From Neoconidiobolus thromboides FSU 785 (lineage: Eukaryota; Entomophthoromycota; Entomophthoromycetes; Entomophthorales; Neoconidiobolaceae), in the NCBI GenBank assembly GCA_025603075.1, contig MU626310.1:1-64000 (forward strand): a DNA stretch of 64,000 nt, in the 5' to 3' direction. Shown here piece by piece: positions 37,702-47,987 of this stretch. Position 1 is the first letter of the stretch; each line of letters opens with the position of its first letter. Position numbers and translations under genes: made by a program. The notes under the pieces were generated by a model, which searched no databases, was not told where the DNA came from, and saw nothing but the letters and a program-made list of their open reading frames with translations.

Positions 37702-39117
37702 TTAAAGTGTTTCGTCAAATTCAGCCTCATCATCTTCTAAGGTAAAAGTTGGATTTTTAATAATAAATTCTGTACTATTGTAAGTTGGCTCAGGGATAGT
37801 CAAAGGCACTTTTTTTACAATACGATAGTGCTTAAGCTTTTTATATGAAAAGTATATGATAACAATAAGTAAAACAAAACCTATAAATCCACCAATTGAA
37901 CCGCCAATAATAGCAGGTATTTGACTTTTTGGCTTTAAATCTTCTATTTCTTTTGCTGAAGGCAACCGGTGTACTAGAGTGTAATTATTTAAGCTGATTA
38001 TTTGCATTTTGGAGTAAACTTCTAAACGATATCCAAAACAATATAATAAGTAACCATTATAATAATCTAAATAGCTGAAAACAGAACTGATCAATCCAGA
38101 TATATAGTGCTTTTCCCAAACAAGATTGTCTAAATTCAGAACATATAATGAGCTGTCCGCAAATTCTTTAAAATTTTCATCACTGGTGCCACCTATTATA
38201 TAAACAAGATTTTTGACTTTTTTCAAGCCATAAATAGTACGTGCTTCTGGAAATTCTCCCAACGTAGTTTGGTTGTGCCATTTCTTATCTTTGATATTAA
38301 AACTTATGATGGTATTAAAATTGACAGTTTTATAATAAAGTTTATTTTGACTTTCAAATGTTATTAAATTTCCATTATGTATAAATGATCTAAGGGAGTC
38401 AATTGAATGTTCGCTCGTTTTCTCAATAGACCTCCATTCGTTATTTTTAGTATTATAAATTATTAAGCCAGGATACACCTCAAGTTTATCTTCATCCAAT
38501 TCATCTCCATTCAATTCATCTTCGTCCAGTTTATTAATAGTATAAGCTCCACCAGATATAACTAGCTCATCCGGATTTAAATCATTTTGGTTTAAGCTTG
38601 AAGTAACAGGTCCATATTTTAGTGATAAACTAGTTAAATTACCAAAATTTAAGTGCTTGATAAATTGACTCCCAGTTTGATCTACTTTCCAAGTTTTTGT
38701 TTTGGTATTAAATATTTTTACACTTTCTTCAATTGGTGTAAATGCTCCTCCCATAATTAAAAGTTCCTCTGAGCTATCGTTCAATCTAATAGTGCTATAA
38801 TGAAATAATGTATTTAAAGGATGATCTCCAAGTGAATCAAATTTCCAATTTGCTCCTTGTTCATTATTGAAATCTATACCGCCTTTTAGATCCAAATAAT
38901 AAACTCCAGTGTTAAAACTTCTTTCAACAATCTCCTCATTTTCGCTTTTAGGATCACTATTTGAATCAGAAAATCCGCCAAATACATAAATCGTATCATT
39001 GATTATTCCCCCGTTGGCTCCAGCTAATCCTGGCGTATTTGAACAATCCGATATCTTTAGTAACAATAGTAGCAATAGTGCCAGTTGCATAAATTTGAAT
39101 AAAGAATTTTGTATCAT
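37702..39117 (-). CDS. Secreted-side kelch-repeat membrane protein, copy A
   Basis: 471 residues in one exon. A signal peptide (MQLALLLLLLLKISDCS, cut near 26) is followed by kelch-type repeats with recurring IYVFGG, LLIMGGAFTP, LVISGGAY and VYIIGGTS blades, typical of a beta-propeller. A single membrane helix at about 400-423 (GGSIGGFIGFVLLIVIIYF) leads to a basic stretch and a 47-residue acidic tail. The fold predicts an extracellular or lumenal propeller with a short cytoplasmic tail; ligand and function are unknown. A DE-rich insertion (KLDEDELNGDELDEDKL) lies in one blade and is absent from the neighbouring copy. It is a tandem paralogue of the gene at 40931-42298, on the same strand. 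Confidence 0.85.
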   Translation of the reverse strand: MIQNSLFKFMQLALLLLLLLKISDCSNTPGLAGANGGIINDTIYVFGGFSDSNSDPKSENEEIVERSFNTGVYYLDLKGGIDFNNEQGANWKFDSLGDHPLNTLFHYSTIRLNDSSEELLIMGGAFTPIEESVKIFNTKTKTWKVDQTGSQFIKHLNFGNLTSLSLKYGPVTSSLNQNDLNPDELVISGGAYTINKLDEDELNGDELDEDKLEVYPGLIIYNTKNNEWRSIEKTSEHSIDSLRSFIHNGNLITFESQNKLYYKTVNFNTIISFNIKDKKWHNQTTLGEFPEARTIYGLKKVKNLVYIIGGTSDENFKEFADSSLYVLNLDNLVWEKHYISGLISSVFSYLDYYNGYLLYCFGYRLEVYSKMQIISLNNYTLVHRLPSAKEIEDLKPKSQIPAIIGGSIGGFIGFVLLIVIIYFSYKKLKHYRIVKKVPLTIPEPTYNSTEFIIKNPTFTLEDDEAEFDETL

Positions 39118-40930
39118 TTAGCTAAAATTTAAGACTCTTAAATTATAAATATTAATCTTCAGCTCACAGTAACTCCAATGCTTATTTTGTGAAGTAGTGG
39201 TTCGAAATAACCCATATTAGGTTTATTTGATATGAAAGGCTGTACTATTCTTAATCAAAAGCACTGGTTTAAAAGTAAAATAGTCTAAATAATAGTTTTT
39301 AGTAAAGGATATGATAACTTTTATAAGAATATAGCATAATTATTCTTAAAAAATTACAACACTTCTTATTACATAATATTTTAATCAACCTTTTGTTGTA
39401 ATTATTTGATTTTTTTAATTTAAGGTCTTATTAAAGGTTATTCAATATTATTTAAACTATAAATATAAAAAAGACACTTCAATAGCCTACTCATAATATA
39501 GTGGGTTTTACAGATTTATCTAAAATCAAGTAATTTCAAAGAGAAAAAAGTTCAAAAAGAAAGGTGTTCAGAATAGTCAAGCCCATCTTATAGTGGAATC
39601 TCATCTTTTACTTACGTGTGCCATTTGGCTCAATTTTAAAATGTTTTATTATTTGTAATTGCTTTAGAAATTGGTTACTTTCATAAAAGTTTCATCAATA
39701 GCTAGATTAATTTTTCAATTCCAATTTTGGTTTAACCTTATTGAAATATAACTATACAGTCTGAATTTCAATTTAATATTTATTATCTTTCTAAAACTAA
39801 AAAAAATAGTCGGTGTGAATGTCAGTCCGAGAGTTAAAGAGCAAGAACAAGAACATTTTGGTTTACTGTAAAAACAAAGACAACTTATATAGCTATTCAA
39901 GGTTTCAACTCTTTAAAAAATGTTTATAAAATTTCCAATAAGTTTATTAACAGCTCCTGCCCTAAATACAATATTAGTTAAATCATAAACAGTTAGCTTT
40001 TCATTTACAATTTTCTTTAAAAATTTAATTAAAAACAAAACTTTCTAGAATAAGCTACATCAAAATCACCAAACATAAATTTAAGCTCATCTACTATATG
40101 TATTAGTTGTTAGTAGATTAAACATTGAATTGCTTCATCATTGAAGCGCTGTAATATCATGTAATTTTAGCAATTTCAAAATCTCTGATTTTGATATTAA
40201 TTGAAATACTTATATATACTTAAAAATTATAAAATCCCATTGTAAGATATAATGGTCCCCTCCTCATTTACTTCTTTCTTACCAGCTTATCCCTAACTCT
40301 CTAAAGCCTTCTGTTATTGTGCTCTTTTTCTTTGTGCATTTGTTTATGCTTTTGACTTGTGGTTTATTTATGTTTATTGTACCAAACTGTTAATCGGCTG
40401 TTTCTTATTCTCTGCCTTAGAAACTGAAGACCTGTTGCACTTTTCAAATTTATAATACAGACCATAATTTTAGTATCTTAAACTTGACTAGATCTAAACC
40501 CTACTCCTAGGAACTCCCCTCTCTTCTGATTATATCATATCCTCTCTCCCATTGCTTTTCTCCCTTCTTACCACTAATCCTCAATTTTATACATCTTTCA
40601 AGATTTCAAAAAAAGCTATAGCAGCCTAATTAATGATCAATGCTATAAGTATCTTGATAACTGTAAATTAAAAGGTAAATAGCTAAAGCAACCGAACAAA
40701 GATAAAAGAAAGTTTAAAAACTATAACTCGTTTCACTTTATTTCTTAAATATCTACAAGCAATATTAGTACCATTTATTTTGAAGAATATTTAGTTCTAA
40801 AAACTAAGTTAAAAACTGAAAGTTGCCTATAAAAATAATGTTTAGAATATTTTTTAAGCGAGTTAAAAATTAGATGCTTGAAAGTTTTAAAAAGTGTGAT
40901 AATAGAAACAATACATATTTTAATTTTAAT
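39118..40930. other. Intergenic between kelch genes, with pyrimidine-rich tracts
   Basis: Upstream region of kelch copy A. Two stretches, about 40257-40345 and 40490-40600, are rich in C and T on the plus strand (CTCCTC, CTCTCTTC, TCTCTCCC) and stand out from the AT-rich surroundings. They lie 1.1-1.5 kb upstream of the start codon. No intact gene or tRNA found. Confidence 0.45.
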
Positions 40931-42298
40931 TTATAGCGTTTGGTCGAATTCAGGTTCATCATCATCGAGCATAAAATTTGGATCTTTAATAATAAACACC
41001 GTGTTGCTATGTGTTGGCTCAGGGATAGTCAAAGGCACTTTTTTTACAATACGATATTGTTTGAGCTTCTTATACAAAAAATAAGTTAGAGCGATTAATA
41101 GTATAACCCCTACGAGTCCACCAATTGAGCCGCTAACAATAGTAGATACTTGACTTTTAGGTTTTGATTCTTCCATCTCTTTCGCTGAAGGCAATCGATT
41201 TACTAAAGTATAATTATTTAAGCTAATTATCTGCATTTTCGAATAAAGTTCCAGACGTAAGCCAAAGCCATATAAAAGATAGCCATTATAGTGCTCTAAG
41301 TAACCTAATATAGTACTGACCAATCCAGGTATATAATACTTTTCCCAAGTAAGACTATCTAAATTTAGAACATATAATGAACTATCTGTAAATCTTTCAA
41401 CATTTTGATCATCAGTACCACCTAATATATAAACGAGATTATTAACTTTTTTTAGGCCAAAAATAGAACGTATACTCGGAAACTCGCCTGATGTAGTTTG
41501 ATTATGCCATTTTTCATCTTTGATATTAAAACTTACAATAGTATCAAATCCAATAAATTCATTTGAGGGAGTATCAACACCTCCGAATAACATTAAGTTT
41601 CCATTATGTATAACTGAATTATGAGTACCGATTGAATATTGACTGTTCTCCCCAACAGTTCTCCATTTATCATATTTAGTATTGTAAATGACTAAACCAT
41701 GATAAGCACCTTCCCCCGCTTCTTCTTTCATTTTTTCACTAGTATATCCGCCACCAAATAAAATTAGCTCATCTGGATTTAAATCGTTTCGAGTTAAGGT
41801 TGACGCAAAAGGTCCATAACTTAAATGAGAGTCACCTGATTTAGTGAAGTTTAAATTCTTAATAAACTGGCTTCCTACAGGATCGATTTTCCATGTTTTT
41901 GTTTTGGTGTTAAATACCTTTACACTCTCCTCGAGCGGCGTGAGCATTCCTCCTATAATTAAAAGGTCTTCCGAGTTATTGTCCTTTTTAATAACATTAT
42001 GGTAGAGCAATCGATTTAAAGGTTGATCTATAAGAAAATCGAATTCCCAATCTTTTTCTTGGTCATTGTTGAGGTCCATCCCTTTTCTAAGGTCTATATA
42101 GTAAACTTTGCTATTCGAGTTACTTTCGTTAATATCTTCATCTTCTGTAAAATCTAATAAATCAAGACCACCAACTACATACATCACATCATTAATAACA
42201 TCTCCATTAGCTCCAGATATTCCTGGTACATCTGAACAGTTTGGACTCTTCAAAAATAGCAAATATAGGAACACTAACTCTAAAAGATTTGAAAACAT
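40931..42298 (-). CDS. Secreted-side kelch-repeat membrane protein, copy B
   Basis: 455 residues in one exon, the same architecture as copy A: signal peptide (LVFLYLLFLKSPNCS), kelch blades with MYVVGGLD, LLIIGGMLTP, LILFGGGYT, LMLFGGVDTP and VYILGGTD, a membrane helix (VSGSIGGLVGVILLIALTYF) and a 47-residue tail. By eye the tails of A and B agree at 36 of 47 positions, including VKKVPLTIPEPT and a D/E-rich end finishing in TL. A stretch of about 44 nt in the tail-coding region (near 41017-41060 here, 37782-37825 in copy A) is identical. Tandem duplication is clear; function is unknown. Confidence 0.85.
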   Translation of the reverse strand: MFSNLLELVFLYLLFLKSPNCSDVPGISGANGDVINDVMYVVGGLDLLDFTEDEDINESNSNSKVYYIDLRKGMDLNNDQEKDWEFDFLIDQPLNRLLYHNVIKKDNNSEDLLIIGGMLTPLEESVKVFNTKTKTWKIDPVGSQFIKNLNFTKSGDSHLSYGPFASTLTRNDLNPDELILFGGGYTSEKMKEEAGEGAYHGLVIYNTKYDKWRTVGENSQYSIGTHNSVIHNGNLMLFGGVDTPSNEFIGFDTIVSFNIKDEKWHNQTTSGEFPSIRSIFGLKKVNNLVYILGGTDDQNVERFTDSSLYVLNLDSLTWEKYYIPGLVSTILGYLEHYNGYLLYGFGLRLELYSKMQIISLNNYTLVNRLPSAKEMEESKPKSQVSTIVSGSIGGLVGVILLIALTYFLYKKLKQYRIVKKVPLTIPEPTHSNTVFIIKDPNFMLDDDEPEFDQTL

Positions 42299-43065
42299 TT
42301 TGATGTGATTTGTACTTTATTTTTTGATATTTATGTCATTTGTAATAAAAGAACATTTTAATTAATTTAAAAAATTAGTATAGCTCATTGGATATTTGAA
42401 TGTTCTATGTAGAACTTCATAAATAATAATACAAAGGTCCAATCCCGAACAGTAAATATATGATTAAGCTCATTTGTAAATGTCTTTTTGGATAAAACAT
42501 TCTCTCAAATCATGCACAAGTTCAATTATTTCAATTTATATATAACCTCTTGATAGATTCAACTTTTGGAGACTAAAACGCCTGATATGGTTGCTTTTAC
42601 ATGATTTTACCATCAACTTATCAAACTGTAAGCTCGGAAAATAAAAAATAACTTAAAGGAAGAGTATTCTCCTTTTAAACTCGAAAAGAACATTCCTTTA
42701 AAACTTTTATAAGTAATATTCTTAAGTAAAGATGTAATAATGTGATTTTGATAAAGCTAGAGTATAAAATATTACAATGCTGAGATAATATGTTTTAGTA
42801 AAGTTAATCCTCATGTTCTTTACTAATTTCCCCATCGGTTTTTTGAGTAGTATGGGCATTAATTGGATTAACTATAAAAGTATTAATTATCAAAGCAAAC
42901 TTTACTAAAATACAAGACAGAGTGAAAATTCCTTTGTATATTTCTATAAGCTGAAATGACTCACTTAAGTTGATTTTCTGACAATGAAAGAATATACTTC
43001 ATTTAATCTGTTGTTCCTTCCATAACTATTTCTTTTTAAACTCTCTAATTAATCAATCTGGGCAA
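42299..43065. other. Intergenic
   Basis: Upstream region of kelch copy B. AT-rich, with no gene, RNA or repeat that I could support. Confidence 0.45.
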
Positions 43066-43172
43066 TATTTGGGTGTGTTTTTTTTGGCTTCATTACTTTT
43101 TCCATCTTTTAAGCGCTATTTGAGTGGAAAAATTATTAGTGAGATTCTTAAATACAAAAATACATCCCCATT
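43066..43172 (+). mobile_element. Short inverted-repeat element, copy 9
   Basis: Forward copy with core AAGCGCTATTTGAGTGG. The ends are TATTTGGGTGTG and ACATCCCCATTTA. Its right end falls exactly where the minus-strand reading frame at 43172-43405 is cut. Confidence 0.75.
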
Positions 43173-43405
43173 TAGATCCAAGCTGTGTCAACGATTGCCT
43201 TTTCAATAGCCCTAATAATTTCTTGTATTACTTCAATAGCACCAACTGTAATTGCGGTATATTTTTGATCTGTTGGTATTTGATAATGTATATTTATACC
43301 TATATCTACTACAGATTTTTCAATTTCAGAAAGTGCTTTAGTGGAATGAGTTGATAAATCACTTGAATCAGTGAACCTTGCTGATATGGTTATTCCTAAA
43401 CCCAC
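43172..43405 (-). pseudogene. Unassigned coding fragment truncated by a short element
   Basis: A 77-codon minus-strand frame (GLGITISARFTDSSD ... VGAIEVIQEIIRAIEKAIVDTAWI) reads like a helical, Ser/Thr-containing protein. Its stop codon is supplied by the edge of the inserted element at 43066-43172. Going upstream (43406-43840) the frame breaks up, although protein-like pieces persist on both strands. I do not recognise the product; a secreted repeat-helix protein is one guess. Confidence 0.35.
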
Positions 43406-43840
43406 ACAATCTAATGCTATATCTGTGATAAATAATTTTTTATAAGTATGAGATTTTTAAATTAAAGCTCTTATAATCAATACTGATATTAAGTGTTTTA
43501 TTTGATAGACCTTAAATAGTGATAGAGTATAAGTTAGATTGAGTTTACGTAAGATTATAAAATATAGGCAAGGCGTTCTCAGTTTAGCTTGGGATTTAAT
43601 CAAATCAAGCAGGTTACTTAAGTTGCACCTAATGTCCTTTTGGTTTTAGGCATTAATAGTGTGACCAATGGAGTTTTATAGTATTTAGGTTTCCAAACAA
43701 TCAGCCTAATATGCAAAATAGCTTCAATGATAATTAAGGTTGTTATAATTGGGTTGCTTCAACCATTCTCTAATCCACTTGAAATACTAAATGGGGTTGA
43801 TAATGACGATAGCCTAGCAACTACAGGTGTTCAGGGATTG

Positions 43841-43926
43841 GTATGATGGTGTTTTTTTGTTTTGCCACTTTTTTGTTTTTTCACTATTTGAGTGAGGGAA
43901 TTATTGGTAAATTCTTAAAAGAAATA
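43841..43926 (+). repeat. Short inverted-repeat element, truncated copy
   Basis: A diverged forward copy. The left end is GTATGATGGTGTTTTTTTG and the inner TATTTGAGTGAGGGAATTATT block is recognisable. The right end is missing: the next copy starts immediately at 43925. Confidence 0.6.
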
Positions 43927-44030
43927 TATGGGGATGTTTTTCTTGATTTCATTACTTTTTCCATCTTTTAAGTGTTATTTGAATGGAAAGATTGTTAGTA
44001 AATTCTTAAACAAAAGATACATCCCCATAT
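43925..44030 (+). mobile_element. Short inverted-repeat element, copy 10
   Basis: Forward copy directly abutting a truncated copy. The ends TATATGGGGATG and ATACATCCCCATATC are intact; the core is AAGTGTTATTTGAATGG. A 72-codon open frame across it is spurious. Confidence 0.75.
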
Positions 44031-44517
44031 CCTCATATAAAGCTTTGGAAAATATTTATTGGCTCAATATTAAAAATCCAACAGGCTCAAAAGTAGGCAT
44101 GGATAATTTGCTGGGGAAAAGGGTAGATTCATATAGAAAAGAGTAATAGATCTATATCCAAATGCCAAAATTATCAACACCTGAAGTTGAACCCATAATC
44201 AGAATACTTTCTATAAAAAAACTGCAAAGTATTTAATGAAAAACTGTGTTTGTACTATTGTTTTGTATTTAATGCTGATACAGCTTATTCTATTAATAAA
44301 AATTATTATAGTTGCATGGATAATATTAATCTTACTGTTAATAAATATATTTGAGTAAATCAATCTTACTATATCTAAAAAGATTTTGTATATAAAAAAT
44401 CATTACATTATAATTTTGAGTTAACATGAGTTGGCATAAAATTGGTATAAAATTGGTATAAAATTTAAAATTTAACGGTTTTTTAGCTGAGAATTAATTA
44501 TGAAAACAAATTTTAGT

Positions 44518-44626
44518 ATATGGAGATGTATTTTTGTGTTTAAGGATTTTACTAACAAATTTTCTGCTCAAATAGTACTTAAAAAATGGAAAAAGTAATG
44601 AAACCAAAAAAAAAATACTCCCATAT
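44518..44626 (-). mobile_element. Short inverted-repeat element, copy 11
   Basis: Reverse copy. It runs from TATATGGAGATGTA to ATACTCCCATATTC, with the inner block CTCAAATAGTACTTAAAAAA. Confidence 0.75.
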
Positions 44627-45401
44627 TCTTGATTAGAATATTAATGTTTTTAACATGTTTCATTGTTTTATAGTAAAATAAATGTATGAAATATTTTTTA
44701 TATTATTTGATATCTATATAGGACTTTTGACGTTTTAATATTCATTTAAGTATTTATTTCAACTTCAAAAATTACATAAATTCCAGCACACTTGTAGTTA
44801 TATAAATTCAATCAAATCTAACTCTTAATAAATATTTTTCAACCTTCTGCTAAGATCTGATTATTTAATACTAATAAATGTGATAGTTTGCTTTTTAGCT
44901 TTACGTTATAGATAGGGGATCATTCCAGGAAATAGTGTGATGCAAAGGATGAACACAATAGTAGAAACCATATAATTTCATCTCCAATCAAAATTTCCAT
45001 TAGCTGGAATTACAAAAGAATTGTTGATCAATTTTAGAAACAAATGATATCAAGTTTATGGAAGTAAACATAGCTTTACTTTCTACCGAGGTTAAGTCCT
45101 TCTAATAGCATCCTCATCAGTGAAAATAATAACAGACAAAAAGTAAAAAGCATAAAAAACAAAGAACGAGTTTCCCATACTAAGAAATATTATACTTAAA
45201 AGATGATACGGGGCTGCCCAAATTGGTTTCAGAATTTACTTTGAGATTAATCTAAATTTTAAGTTTTTAAATTTGTGCCTTTAATGTGACGGCTAAATCT
45301 AAAGAGCTTAAAATTAAATCTTGTTAAGAGCTTATTTTAATTGTTTCCTTTTTTTAAATACCTAATTTTTCTAACTATATGTTTATGTTATTTCTATTAA
45401 A

Positions 45402-45507
45402 TATTTGGGGATGTTTTTCTTGATTTCATTACTTTTCTATCTTTTAAGCGTTATTTGGATGGAAAGATTGTTAGCAAATTCTTAAACATAAAAATACATC
45501 CCCATTT
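45402..45507 (+). mobile_element. Short inverted-repeat element, copy 12
   Basis: Forward copy with ends TATTTGGGGATG and ATACATCCCCATTTA and core AAGCGTTATTTGGATGG. It closely resembles the copy at 43925. Confidence 0.75.
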
Positions 45508-45734
45508 AATAGATACATAATATATAGTTACATGAATACAGTTATTTGACTTTATTTTGTGGAATATCACTTTTTTAGCTTCATTATTGATTATGGGATA
45601 ACAATTACTTAAGTTGTTGTGCTTTCGACTTCAGAGACAATTAATCTCATGGTCTTGTTTTGATTTGATATGAGAATTTGTCATGTGATTCTGAAGGCCA
45701 TTACCTCCCCGTTTTGCTATTTATGCTTGTTGTA

Positions 45735-45965
45735 GTATAAAAGAGATCCTTCAACATAGTAGCTTGAAACTTTTAACTGAATTATTTCCTGATATCGTAC
45801 ATTTAATAAAGCCGCTAAATTTTCTTAATATTATTTTATCTAGGTTTTACAGTAGTATTGTCTATTATATTTGCCTTACATAGTCCATAGTCTGTTACGT
45901 GGTATTCTTCATAATTCAAGTCTATCTTAGTTACATAAACCAAGACCTTTCGACTTACAGCATAG
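45735..45965 (-). repeat. 250-bp dispersed repeat, inverted copy
   Basis: The complement of this stretch matches about 1-205 and 995-1205: GACAATACTACTGTAAAACC, GGCTTTATTAAATGTACG and AAATAATTCAGTTAAAAG all recur with a few substitutions. The part reading AGACTTGAATTATGAAGAAT is nearly identical to 1030-1050. It lies just left of the transposase relic. Confidence 0.6.
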
Positions 45966-46199
45966 CCAACTAAGCAATCTCTGTTTTCGACTCCAAGTCA
46001 CTGAGTACCAGATTTCGCAATTTTTTGTTAAAACAGAAGCAAAATGCAAGCTTTCATAACTAAATTTCAAAATGGGATTTTTAAAATTTTAATACAATAG
46101 GGAGGAAGTACACAATATAAACATTTTAATTGATTTACATCGATTTTAAGAGCTACTTATAACAACCCAGGGTTTACGAAATTTTATAATAAAATAAAA

Positions 46200-47700
46200 C
46201 AGAGCAAAGATATATTATCGAAGTTTATTATCGATGATAACAAACTTAATCAAGCAATGTATAAAATTAGTGCTTTAAGGGAAACAGGAAATAAAAATCA
46301 ACAAGTAGGATTATTATCAACTATGGCTTCAGTATATTCTTTTGATGAATGTAAAAGCTTTGGGTTTAATATAAATAAAAATCAATATGACTATTCAAAA
46401 ATAAGTAACAATAATAAAATATCAACATTACAATCTATTATTAAAAATACAAAAAAAATTAAAGATAAGCGAATTGAAGCTATTATACGATATTTACTAA
46501 ATGATTCAACTATTTCATCAAGATTTAATAAAAAAGTAATGACAGTAAATATTCATCAGATAATATATATATATTAAATAAAAGTAGAAGAATGATATAC
46601 AGTAAGTATTTGAATGATTTAAAAGACAAAGTAGTAGCTAGGTCAACATTTTTTAAACATATACCAAGTAATTTCAAAAATCCAGCAAGAAAAACGGATC
46701 TATGTAATATATGTACCCAGTATACAGTTAGAAAAAAGTTATTTGAAAACAAAATAAATACAGCAAAAAACAAAGCAGAGATAGAAGAAACTCTCAATGA
46801 AGAAGAAAAATTATACAGATTACATAAATTCTGTGTTGATACTCAAAAAAACACATTTAATGAAACTATTAGAAAATTAAATAACAAAAGTTGTATAATA
46901 GTTTTAGATTTTAAACAAAATATGGAAATAGGAACAAGACCAGATTCAATAAATCTAGATCATTATAATAAACAAGCTATATCAGTATTAGGCTTTGGTG
47001 TTTTATATTTAAAAGATGATAAAACAATAGTCAAAGTTTACTTTGATTATTTATCTGAAATATTAAATCATGATTCAGCATATGGGGATGTATTTTTTTG
47101 TTTAAGAATTTCACTAACAATCTTTCCACTCAAGTAGTGCTAAAAAAATGGAAAAAGTAATGAAATCAAAAAAACATTCCCATATGAGGAGATTGTTTAA
47201 TCGATTTAATCTCTACAGAGCTTTTATTTAAAAAGTTTACAAAAACTAATACATGGGTAGATACAGGAAATCATTTTAGATCACAAAGGTTCCCACATTA
47301 TATATTTAAGGAAATTCATAAAATAAATAGTAGTTTAAATATTGATCTTAATTTTTTTCCTGAACATCATGAAAAAATATAGTTGATGGACATTTTGGAA
47401 ACCTTTCAAAATGCAAAAGTAGTTTGAAGCATTAGGTAAAATAGAAGACATTAATAATTAATTTCAAGATTTGAGGCTTTTATTTGCGAGCATAATAAAA
47501 TTAATAACTCGACTGTAAATAATGAGAAAACAGATATAATTTTTAAAAAGTATGAAAGAAACAAAAATACAAAAAGAATAATAGAGATGCAAGGCATTAA
47601 GAAGTATTTACACTTTATTAAACATAACAATAAACTACATTGTTATCCAGTATCTGATATATCAAAAAGAATTGAGTAATTCTAATTGGAATTATAGAGT
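46200..47700 (+). pseudogene. DDE-type transposase relic
   Basis: Successive plus-strand frames read as one protein broken by stops and shifts. 46180-46576 reads NNPGFTKFYNKI ... GLLSTMASVYSFDECK. 46592-47079 has CNICTQYTVRKKL, then LDFKQNMEIG and HYNKQAISVLGFGVLYLK. After an inserted short element (47081-47185) the text resumes near 47209 with FTKTNTWVDTGNHFRSQRF and NFFPEHHEK...LMDILE. The last piece (to about 47850) reads RLIPAYLMKITKNLKFSIF. The LDF, DTGNHFRS and FFPEHHEK...D blocks look like the spaced acidic/His active-site motifs of a DDE transposase. I cannot name the superfamily. A stop inside FFPEHHEK-I*-LMD and the inserted element show it is dead. Confidence 0.6.
47081..47185 (-). 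mobile_element. Short inverted-repeat element, copy 13, inside the transposase relic
   Basis: Reverse copy with ends CATATGGGGATGTA and CATTCCCATATG and inner CACTCAAGTAGTGCTAAAAA. It sits between two coding pieces of the transposase relic, so it inserted after that sequence was in place. Confidence 0.8.
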
Positions 47701-47856
47701 CTATAGAAAATAGAAAAATTAAAAGATTAATCCCAGCTTACCTTATGAAAATAACAAAGAATTTAAAATTTTCGATATTTACTAAGCAAGTAAGTAGTTT
47801 GTTAAATGATAGAAATAGATTGTTAAATGTTAAGATTACTTAAGTTATTAATAGTT

Positions 47857-47987
47857 AAGTTAATAAATACTCAAAGAACAAGTAACTGTAATAATATGTA
47901 AAAACTATTATTACTTGTACTATATAGGGATGGTTAATTATAATTTTGGGGCTAACCACTCCCTCCCATCCAGCTATTTATTAACTT
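47857..47987. mobile_element. Foldback element with AAGTTAATAAATA ends, second copy
   Basis: Bounded by AAGTTAATAAATA (47857-47869) and TATTTATTAACTT (47975-47987). It is the inverted counterpart of 685-817. Homology extends past both ends: 47730-48100 corresponds to the complement of about 560-960. Confidence 0.5.

Larger units (their letters stand above)
44031..46200. other. Intergenic, repeat-rich
   Basis: Holds two short elements (44518-44626 and 45402-45507), a relative of the long foldback element (45604-45700) and an inverted copy of the 250-bp dispersed repeat (about 45735-45965). No gene is visible in 44031-44517 or 44627-45401. Confidence 0.5.

Noticed and set aside
39200-39215. 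GGTTCGAAATAACC as a tRNA B box
   Set aside because: No matching A box, cloverleaf or acceptor stem could be drawn around it. I found no convincing tRNA or rRNA anywhere in the window, though a covariance search was not possible.
2837-44146. Open frames of 72-109 codons at 2837-3094, 43928-44146 and 48580-48909
   Set aside because: Each is made largely of a short inverted-repeat element. Similar text recurs because the element recurs.
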